A stretch of DNA of 5,055 nucleotides from Bacteroidota bacterium (lineage in GTDB: Bacteria; Bacteroidota; Kryptoniia; Kryptoniales; JAKASW01). Every line of letters starts with the position of its first letter. The stretch's first letter is position 1. Below, one piece after another: positions 1-5,055 of this stretch. Location of the stretch: the NCBI GenBank assembly GCA_021785235.1, contig JAJYGB010000349.1, forward strand, positions 1-5,055, written 5' to 3'. The position numbers and the translations under genes are program-made. The notes beneath the pieces were generated by a model that had not been told where the DNA came from, did not search any database, and saw only the letters and a program-made list of their open reading frames with translations.

Positions 1-1244
1 TTTTAAGTGTGCTGTTGTCGCTGATTCCACCGGGATTGCTCGGCGTCGGGAGTTATTTCTTGTGGAAGGTATTGCAGGAGACATATCCGGAGGCGGAGCA
101 TTTTTATTTCGGGGCATTCTACAACGACGGCCTGTTCCTTATCGCGATTATTTTTGCTGCCGTCGCGCTGACGACGGCATACTTTGTCTATTTGCGGAAA
201 TATTTCAGATCTTCAGAAATGGCAATGGGAGCCCTATTCTGGTGGCTGGCGGCGACGGTCGCAGAAACGAATTACGCGCCTCAGGGCGCCTATCTGTTCC
301 AATGGCCCCTTATCTTCAGCCTGCTCGCACTCCTACTGTTCTTCGTCGGACCTAAATCGGACTTCAGATCTCCACTGATAATGCTTGCGCTCCTAATCTG
401 TACCATACCCGGGACTTATCTCACGACCTCGACTTCTTATCTTCTTTATTTGACCGGCGTTCTCCCCGGGATGGCGGCGGGAATCGTGGTTCTCGTAATA
501 CTCACCATCGAAACACTCCTCCCACAAGTGGCTATCGTGACCGCTCCTAACAAATGGATTCTCCCTGTCGCCGCCATCGCGATAGCCGTCATATTCGCCG
601 GAGTGGCGCTCCTAACTCATCGTCTGGATGCCGAGCATCCCAAAGCCGACAGCATGGACTACGCGCTGGACACTAACGACTCGACGGCGTATTGGATATC
701 ATTTGATAATTCGCCCGATGAATGGACCTCGCAGTTCATGCGTAACCGCCTCTCGATAGACTCAATGCCGGATTTCTTCCCCGACTGGTGGAGAAGACCA
801 GCCATGGCAGGTAAAGCCAAGCCTGTCAACATTAAGCCCGCTTCCATCACTATGACTGCCGATTCGACCTTCCGCGGAGCCCAGTTCATGCAGCTGCTCC
901 TCAAGCCGGCGCCGGGCACGAGAAATGTCACGCTCACCGCCGAAGAGGGAGCACAGATACTCTCTTCCACGGTTGACGGCCAAGTTGTATCAGACTCGTC
1001 CGCCATATTTCCTTCAGGGAAGAGAAAGAGATGGATTCTTCATTACTATGGCGTTCCTGACAGTGGAAGCACCATTTCATTCGTCATACCGGTTGGCCAG
1101 AGATTGCAGCTCACCGCCGTTGAAGTCGTCTCCGGCCTCCCCGAAGTGGGTAGCCTTCCAAGCTATCCGAGACCGGCATCTATAATGCGACAGCCCTTCG
1201 TCACGACGGACGCTTCTTTGATTTTCAAGAGCTATACTTTCTAA
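1..1244 (+). CDS. M28-family membrane metallopeptidase, C-terminal part (5' end outside window)
   Basis: This is the C-terminal portion of a membrane-anchored M28 zinc peptidase with the ERMP1/Pff1-like layout. In that layout an N-terminal aminopeptidase-like domain is followed by a helix bundle and a soluble C-terminal domain. The frame is open to the window edge: the codons at 3-8 read Leu-Ser before the GTG at 9, so that GTG is almost certainly internal. Numbering from it, hydrophobic segments lie near residues 2-19, 41-62, 71-87, 95-113, 121-138, 143-170 and 183-202. A soluble domain of about 205 residues follows, with AYWISFD..PDEWTSQF (227-243), W-x-L-H-Y-Y-G-V-P (342-350) and a GLP...YPRP..IM tail, all typical of bacterial members. 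None of the zinc ligands is visible, so catalytic competence cannot be judged. The family assignment rests on this tail and the helix pattern. It ends at TAA 1242-1244 with no U-rich terminator just after. Substrate is unknown, presumably peptides outside the cytoplasm. Confidence 0.8.
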   Translation, partial: LSVLLSLIPPGLLGVGSYFLWKVLQETYPEAEHFYFGAFYNDGLFLIAIIFAAVALTTAYFVYLRKYFRSSEMAMGALFWWLAATVAETNYAPQGAYLFQWPLIFSLLALLLFFVGPKSDFRSPLIMLALLICTIPGTYLTTSTSYLLYLTGVLPGMAAGIVVLVILTIETLLPQVAIVTAPNKWILPVAAIAIAVIFAGVALLTHRLDAEHPKADSMDYALDTNDSTAYWISFDNSPDEWTSQFMRNRLSIDSMPDFFPDWWRRPAMAGKAKPVNIKPASITMTADSTFRGAQFMQLLLKPAPGTRNVTLTAEEGAQILSSTVDGQVVSDSSAIFPSGKRKRWILHYYGVPDSGSTISFVIPVGQRLQLTAVEVVSGLPEVGSLPSYPRPASIMRQPFVTTDASLIFKSYTF

Positions 1245-1285
1245 CCCCATTAGAAATAACATCCGGCTTGGCGAGTATTTTCGTA

Positions 1286-1340
1286 GCGTTGAGCCCGCTG
1301 AATGAAGTAGAGATACTTCCACCAGCGGCGCTCTCCACGC
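1286..1340 (+). other. Long interrupted stem-loop with GNRA-type loop, candidate structured RNA element
   Basis: A symmetrical hairpin can be paired by eye. From the outside in: GCGT 1286-1289 with ACGC 1337-1340; GAGC 1291-1294 with GCTC 1330-1333; CCGCTG 1295-1300 with CAGCGG 1323-1328 (C1329 bulged); a 3x3 internal loop AAT/CAC; and GAAGTA 1304-1309 with TACTTC 1314-1319, closed by GAGA 1310-1313. That makes 20 base pairs. GAGA is a GNRA tetraloop only when the plus strand is transcribed; the minus strand would give UCUC. No T tract follows, so it is not a standard intrinsic terminator. It lies 41 bases after the peptidase stop and about 108 bases before the downstream start. It could be a 3' UTR stabiliser, a processing site, a leader element of the next gene or a dispersed repeat. 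No known RNA family is recognised. Confidence 0.5.
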
Positions 1341-1356
1341 ACACCTTCGACTAATC

Positions 1357-1429
1357 CAATTCCCAAATTGAGCTTATGATAATCGGCATGCCCCTCTTTT
1401 CAATTGAGCAAGGGATCATGTAAATTTAC
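1357..1429 (+). promoter_or_regulatory. Candidate control region upstream of the MEMO-family gene
   Basis: This AT-rich stretch contrasts with the surrounding coding DNA. It holds an inverted pair CAATT (1357-1361) and AATTG (1366-1370) with a 4-base spacer, and a -10-like TATGATAAT at 1375-1383. It also has an 8-base direct repeat AATTGAGC (1366-1373 and 1402-1409) and the perfect palindrome GTAAATTTAC (1420-1429), 19 bases before the chosen ATG. No good -35 hexamer stands at the right distance, so the exact promoter is not fixed. A promoter somewhere here is plausible because the gene sits about 200 bases after the preceding one. The operator reading is inference. Confidence 0.25.
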
Positions 1430-1438
1430 CGAAATGCC

Positions 1439-1443
1439 GGGAG
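1439..1443 (+). promoter_or_regulatory. Ribosome binding site deciding the MEMO-family start
   Basis: GGGAG lies five bases before the ATG at 1449. It favours that start over the in-frame TTG at 1404 and ATG at 1434, which have weaker upstream sites and would place a polar extension before the signal peptide. Confidence 0.6.
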
Positions 1444-1448
1444 TGTTT

Positions 1449-2483
1449 ATGAGTCGTGCCATATCCCTTTTCGTCATCATAATTGTGTCCGCCGCCTTGC
1501 CTTCCTCAGCGCAGACCACAAAGCCGATTCGGGACAACGTGGGATTTTGCTGGGACGCGCGGCAGATGACTAGGCTGATAGCCTATCTCAAAAAAACGGA
1601 GAAAGCGCCCCCCGCCCGGACGAACATTGTCGCGGCTATTTCACCTCACGACGATTACCTTTACGCCGCAAGGGTTTATTATCCTCTCTATCGTGTGCTC
1701 AGGGCAAAGCAGGTCGTGATATTCGGAGTGACACACAGCGATGTCAGGAAAGAGATCGGCGACCCGCACGACGTCCTCATATTCGACAACTTCGAGAACT
1801 GGCCCGGCCTCGGGCGTCCTGTCGCCGTCTCACATTTACGGGAATACATAAAGACGCATCTCGACACTTCAATGTACATGGTGAGCGACAAAGCGCATGC
1901 TTCGGAGCATTCAATCGAAGCGCTCCTCCCCTTCCTGCAATATTACAATTCGCGCGTTGAGATTACGCCTATCATGGTGACGCAAATGTCTTTCGACCGA
2001 ATGGAGGAATTATCCGAGAGGCTGGCTGCGGTCATATCCGGCTACGCGAAAGAAAATCATTTGACGCCGGGAAAAGACATCGCCTTCCTTATCTCATCGG
2101 ACGCGGACCACTACGGCGAGGATTTCAATAACTCCCCGTACGGTGAAGACAAGAAAGCTCACCAGGAAGCGACGGCAAATGACAGGCGAATCGCACGCGA
2201 TGACATCGAAGGGATCCTGACGGCGGCAAGGCTGCACGACCTGACTGCCAACCTTAATGATGTCGTCTGGTGCGGCAGATTTTCAATTCCTTTCGGACTT
2301 CTTACCTCAATGAAGATCGTTTCCGATCTTACAGGCAAGCGGTTGAACGGGACGCTTCTCAGGTACTCCGACTCGTATACTGAGGGAGTTCTACCATTGA
2401 AAGACACCGGCATGGGGACGACCGCGCCTGCCTCATACAAGCATTGGTGCGGCTGGCTCTCGGCGGCATACTACATTAGATAG
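1449..2483 (+). CDS. Exported MEMO-family protein (AmmeMemoRadiSam system protein B-like)
   Basis: This is a MEMO1-like protein of 344 residues. Starting at 1449 gives a textbook Sec signal peptide: Met-Ser-Arg, a hydrophobic core LFVIIIVSAAL and a likely cleavage in SSA|Q near residue 21. Family motifs follow in order: ISPHDDYLYA (His67, matching APHAGY), IFGVTHSD (His96), ASEHSIEALLPFLQY (Glu153-His154), ISSDADHYG (Asp218, His221) and WCGRFSIPFGLL (Cys275, matching CGRxPI). These align with the human MEMO1 pocket His49, Asp189, His192 and Cys244. The human His80-His81 pair appears as His-Ser, so the residue at the His81 position is changed. MEMO proteins resemble class III extradiol dioxygenases in fold, and the human protein binds metal; the bacterial function is unsettled. 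No AMMECR1 or radical SAM partner is visible. It follows a structured spacer after an M28 peptidase and converges with the amidase gene, 7 bases apart. A metal-dependent periplasmic or surface role is inferred. Confidence 0.88.
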   Translation: MSRAISLFVIIIVSAALPSSAQTTKPIRDNVGFCWDARQMTRLIAYLKKTEKAPPARTNIVAAISPHDDYLYAARVYYPLYRVLRAKQVVIFGVTHSDVRKEIGDPHDVLIFDNFENWPGLGRPVAVSHLREYIKTHLDTSMYMVSDKAHASEHSIEALLPFLQYYNSRVEITPIMVTQMSFDRMEELSERLAAVISGYAKENHLTPGKDIAFLISSDADHYGEDFNNSPYGEDKKAHQEATANDRRIARDDIEGILTAARLHDLTANLNDVVWCGRFSIPFGLLTSMKIVSDLTGKRLNGTLLRYSDSYTEGVLPLKDTGMGTTAPASYKHWCGWLSAAYYIR

Positions 2484-2490
2484 TAATCTC

Positions 2491-4149
2491 TTACACCTTA
2501 AGGTCAGCCGTAGGGAGAAATTTAGGCGCTCTTCTCGCCTTCGTCGCCTGCTCAAAAGCGTAAGCGAGCTTGATCAATTTGGGTTCGCTCCACGCGCGGC
2601 CAAAGAAAGAGATGCCCACAGGGAGTCCAAATATGAAACCTGCCGGCACGGTTATATCAGGGTAACCGGCAACCGCCGCAGCGCTCGAACTTCCGCCGAT
2701 GGAATGATCCCCGAGGATTAGATCGGTCATCCATCCCGGGCTGTCGGTCGGCGCGACAAGAGCGTCAAGATTGTATCTGGTCATTACTGCGTCGATCCCT
2801 TCCTTTCTTGTTAACCGTATGCACTTCTCCCGCGCTGCTATGTATTTCATATCCGTCAGCGGGCCGCATGCCTCGGCTTTCAGGAAGAAGTCCTGTCCAA
2901 AGTAAAGCATCTCCGTCGTCTTGTGTTCATCATCGAAGCGAATAAGATCGGCGAGCGTGTGCATCGGCTGGTTAGGTCCGAGCGTCGCGAGATACTTGTT
3001 CATGTCCGCTTTGAGCTCGTACGCCAGGACGGTCTCTTCCGCGTCTCCCCATTTGGCGAGGGTCTTGAATTCTACGGGGTCGATGATGACGGCCCCCTTC
3101 TTCCTCATGGCGTCGATCGCGCCGTCGATCACTTCGTCGACCTTCGGCAGGAAGCCGAAGTAACCTCTGACCACTCCGATTCGCGCGCCTTCAAGGCCGT
3201 CTGCATCGAGAAATCTTGTGTAGTCGCTGTGGAACTTCCCTTTGCTTGCCCGGCTCGCCTTATCCCTCGGGTCAACTCCGACCATGGCGCCGAGCAGTAT
3301 AGCCGCGTCGCGCACCGATCGGGCGATGGGGCCGGCGGTGTCCTGTGAATGTGAGATGGGGATTATCCCTGTCCGGCTCACCAGGCCGACGGTCGGCTTA
3401 ATTCCGACTACTCCGTTGATCGATGACGGGCTTACGATTGATCCGTCCGTTTCGGTTCCGATAGCCAATGAGCTCAGATTCGCGGACGCTGCTACCGCCG
3501 AGCCTGAACTGGAACCCGAAGTGTTCCGATCGAGAGCGTAAGGGTTTCTAGTCAATCCGCCCCGCCCGCTCCACCCGCTTGTTGAATGGGACGACCTTAT
3601 GTTTGCCCATTCGCTGAGGTTTGTCTTACCGAGAATTACCGCGCCCGATTTCCGCAGCTGCCGAACGACGAACGAATCTTCAGGAGGCTTTGACCCAACG
3701 AGTGCCAGCGAGCCCGCGGTTGTCAACATCTTGTCAGCAGTAGAGATATTGTCTTTTATTACCACTGGAATCCCGTGCATCGGTCCACGAGGGCCCTTCT
3801 CTTTCATTTCCCGGTCGAGCGAGTCAGCGATCTCGAGCGCGTCAGGGTTCAGCTCAATCATGCTGTTGACCGCCGGACCTCTCTTATCGATCTCCGCTAT
3901 CCGTTTCAAATAAACCTCGGCGATCGAACGCGCGGTGAACTTTCCCGATTTCAGGCCGGACTGCAGTTCAGCTAAAGTTATCTCGTCAAGATCGGAAGGC
4001 GCGACTGGCCGGTTCAACGAATGGAAAATGTTTTCTCTCGCCAGGCCGGGCATCGCCGCGGCGACGACCCCGCCGACAAAGGCGCTCTTAAGCAGGTTCC
4101 TCCTGCCGAGGTTAGTATCGCTGGTCGACGTATCTTCATTGCTCTTCAT
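2491..4149 (-). CDS. Tat-exported amidase-signature enzyme, probable peptide amidase (Pam-like)
   Basis: A 552-residue amidase-signature hydrolase. The Ser-cisSer-Lys triad is visible: Lys132 in HGIPVVIKDN, Ser213 in TSGSSSGSA and Ser237 in GTETDGSIVSPS. The 24-residue spacing between the two serines is the same as in FAAH and GatA. Stretches such as AGSLAL, GKTNLSEWAN, SGWSGRGG, TRNPYAL, GIKPTVGLVSR and ISHSQDTAGPIARSV strongly resemble Stenotrophomonas peptide amidase, which removes the C-terminal amide from peptides. That is the preferred function over GatA, which belongs to the GatCAB tRNA amidotransferase and is cytosolic. The N-terminus has a twin-arginine signal, GRRNLLK at residues 15-21, then a hydrophobic stretch and a likely cleavage after GLA near residue 37, so it should fold before export. 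AGGAG at 4158-4162 lies eight bases before the ATG. It is 72 bases downstream of the esterase gene on the same strand, so co-transcription is likely. A neutral or aromatic amide substrate cannot be excluded. Confidence 0.9.
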   Translation of the reverse strand: MKSNEDTSTSDTNLGRRNLLKSAFVGGVVAAAMPGLARENIFHSLNRPVAPSDLDEITLAELQSGLKSGKFTARSIAEVYLKRIAEIDKRGPAVNSMIELNPDALEIADSLDREMKEKGPRGPMHGIPVVIKDNISTADKMLTTAGSLALVGSKPPEDSFVVRQLRKSGAVILGKTNLSEWANIRSSHSTSGWSGRGGLTRNPYALDRNTSGSSSGSAVAASANLSSLAIGTETDGSIVSPSSINGVVGIKPTVGLVSRTGIIPISHSQDTAGPIARSVRDAAILLGAMVGVDPRDKASRASKGKFHSDYTRFLDADGLEGARIGVVRGYFGFLPKVDEVIDGAIDAMRKKGAVIIDPVEFKTLAKWGDAEETVLAYELKADMNKYLATLGPNQPMHTLADLIRFDDEHKTTEMLYFGQDFFLKAEACGPLTDMKYIAAREKCIRLTRKEGIDAVMTRYNLDALVAPTDSPGWMTDLILGDHSIGGSSSAAAVAGYPDITVPAGFIFGLPVGISFFGRAWSEPKLIKLAYAFEQATKARRAPKFLPTADLKV

Positions 4150-4157
4150 GAGATCGG

Positions 4158-4162
4158 CTCCT
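4158..4162 (-). promoter_or_regulatory. Ribosome binding site of the amidase gene
   Basis: On the minus strand AGGAG, within a longer GAGAGAGGAG purine run, stands eight bases before the ATG at 4149. It supports that start, which also gives an intact twin-arginine signal. The 72-base gap to the upstream esterase gene (4150-4221) shows no convincing terminator hairpin and no clear promoter. Confidence 0.65.
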
Positions 4163-4221
4163 CTCTCAAATGGGTTCGTTGGTGTTTGCCTCCGATGACG
4201 CGGGGCGACGACCGTTATACG

Positions 4222-5055
4222 CTACCAGTTCATCCAGAGTCTTATGATCGGGACGACGACATCGGCCATTTTCATGGAACCGTATACGTTAGGATGCATA
4301 TCGCATCCCCAATCATGATCGTTCATAATGGACCTAGGAATCTCTATGAAGTAGACATATTTGTCGCGCCCCTCGAGTTTCCGCTCGTGCTCCACCACAT
4401 CGCGCACGTATCCCGTGCACGGTTCACCGATCATGGGGCCGCTCACGCAGAAGACCGTAACTCCCGGATAATATGAACGCACGCGGTCGATCAGTTTCTC
4501 ATATCCTTTTTTGAAGACAGACGAGTCGGGATACGGATGAGTGGAATAATCATTGGTGCCTAGGTTGATCACAACGACCTGCGGCACCCAGGAGCTGAAG
4601 TTCCATTTCAAAGTCGAGTCGAAGCAGCAAGTCCGGTCGTATAACGCGGGCATCGGATCGACGGAGGTTCTGCTGCTGTCGCCGTAATTCCGCACGACTC
4701 CTCTTCCTGAATAGGAAATGAGATGGTAGTCGGCATGAAGATCTCTCGCGACCTGGGAGGCATACGACATGCACGCATCCTCGGTTTGCTTACTGAAGTT
4801 GCAGTTCGCGGAATCTCCAAGCACGCCGAATCCCGAAGTTATGGAATTTCCTATAAACTCTATCCTCCGGTTCGGACGCGGTCCAGGCGGCAACAGTACG
4901 GCGCCCTTGTCGAGCACAAATCCTTCGAACACGCCCCTTCCCACCAGAGGCTCCGTCCTCTTCTGAATCATTATAGTATGGGGAAGAGAATCGGAGAGAC
5001 CCGATGCGACAGTTGTAACTCCCGAGCTGTCTGGTATAAAAAGCTTCGGCATATG
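4222..5055 (-). CDS. CE2-type SGNH carbohydrate esterase (5' end outside window)
   Basis: This is a carbohydrate esterase of the CE2 type, which removes acetyl groups from plant or microbial polysaccharides. The frame is open to the edge: the codon at 5055-5053 is His, before the ATG at 5052. CE2 enzymes begin with a beta-sandwich domain, and only its last strands are visible, so the real start is probably several dozen residues upstream. Numbering from that ATG, HTIMIQKRTE (25-34) and GFVLDKGAVLLPPGPRP belong to the end of the sandwich. The SGNH domain then gives IEFIGNSITSGFG (nucleophile Ser70), SYSGRGVVRNYGD (oxyanion Gly), INLGTNDYS (Asn167) and DWGCDMHPN (His253, Asp251). The C-terminus is complete at TAG 4224-4222. 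Seven cysteines (84, 94, 142, 143, 202, 212, 250) would suit a disulfide-bearing secreted enzyme, but the signal peptide lies outside the window. It probably leads an operon with the peptide amidase. Substrate (xylan, glucomannan or other) is not determinable. Confidence 0.85.
   Translation of the reverse strand, partial: HMPKLFIPDSSGVTTVASGLSDSLPHTIMIQKRTEPLVGRGVFEGFVLDKGAVLLPPGPRPNRRIEFIGNSITSGFGVLGDSANCNFSKQTEDACMSYASQVARDLHADYHLISYSGRGVVRNYGDSSRTSVDPMPALYDRTCCFDSTLKWNFSSWVPQVVVINLGTNDYSTHPYPDSSVFKKGYEKLIDRVRSYYPGVTVFCVSGPMIGEPCTGYVRDVVEHERKLEGRDKYVYFIEIPRSIMNDHDWGCDMHPNVYGSMKMADVVVPIIRLWMNW

Noticed and set aside
9..11. GTG at 9 as the true start of the M28-like gene
   Set aside because: The frame stays open to the window edge and the family has a large catalytic domain before these helices, so this GTG is an internal Val codon.
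659..1322. Minus-strand and alternative-frame open frames over the M28 C-terminal domain and spacer
   Set aside because: Compositionally biased shadow frames without recognisable domains; the plus-strand frame carries the family motifs.
1404..1448. Longer MEMO-family start at TTG 1404 or ATG 1434
   Set aside because: The extension is polar, puts the signal peptide in the middle of the N-terminus and lacks a good ribosome binding site, while ATG 1449 has GGGAG five bases upstream.
2524..2540. Hairpin AGGCG/CGCCT near the end of the amidase gene as a terminator
   Set aside because: Only five base pairs around a 7-base loop, inside coding sequence, with no T run following on either strand.
2921..4198. 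Several plus-strand open frames across the amidase gene
   Set aside because: They are antisense shadows of a strongly conserved enzyme; their translations have no family motifs and no convincing ribosome binding sites.
4150..4221. Independent promoter or terminator between the esterase and amidase genes
   Set aside because: No clear -10/-35 pair and no stable hairpin with a T run could be found in the 72-base gap.
1..5055. CRISPR array, tRNA, rRNA, insertion sequence or prophage signals
   Set aside because: No regularly spaced repeats, cloverleaf-like segments, transposase motifs or terminal inverted repeats were seen.

Overview
This 5,055-base window comes from a bacterial chromosome of intermediate GC content. 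It holds four protein-coding genes, two of them cut by the window edges, and every product looks membrane-bound or exported. The genes use the standard code and purine-rich ribosome binding sites. The mix of a twin-arginine-exported peptide amidase, a large M28 membrane peptidase, a CE2-type esterase and a Sec-exported MEMO-family protein suggests a free-living heterotroph, perhaps of the Bacteroidota / Ignavibacteriota / Chlorobiota kind. That placement is an impression from gene style, not a demonstrated affiliation.

Layout: (1) 1-1244, plus strand, the C-terminal part of an M28-type membrane metallopeptidase of the ERMP1-like architecture (several transmembrane helices followed by a soluble C-terminal domain). 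Its catalytic domain lies outside the window. (2) 1245-1448, a roughly 200-base intergenic region with a long interrupted stem-loop capped by a GNRA-type loop (1286-1340), then an AT-rich stretch with AATTG repeats and a 10-base palindrome. (3) 1449-2483, plus strand, a MEMO / AmmeMemoRadiSam protein B homologue with a clear signal peptide, which is unexpected for a family usually treated as cytosolic. (4) 2491-4149, minus strand, an amidase-signature enzyme closely resembling the peptide amidase Pam, with a twin-arginine signal. (5) 4222-5055, minus strand, most of a CE2-type SGNH carbohydrate esterase that runs off the right edge.

The two minus-strand genes are 72 bases apart and probably co-transcribed (esterase, then amidase). 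They converge on the MEMO gene with only 7 bases between the stop codons and no recognisable terminator there. Taken together the genes suggest degradation of peptides and acetylated polysaccharides outside the cytoplasm. The role of the exported MEMO protein is unknown. The most unusual items are the exported MEMO homologue and the structured intergenic element ahead of it.
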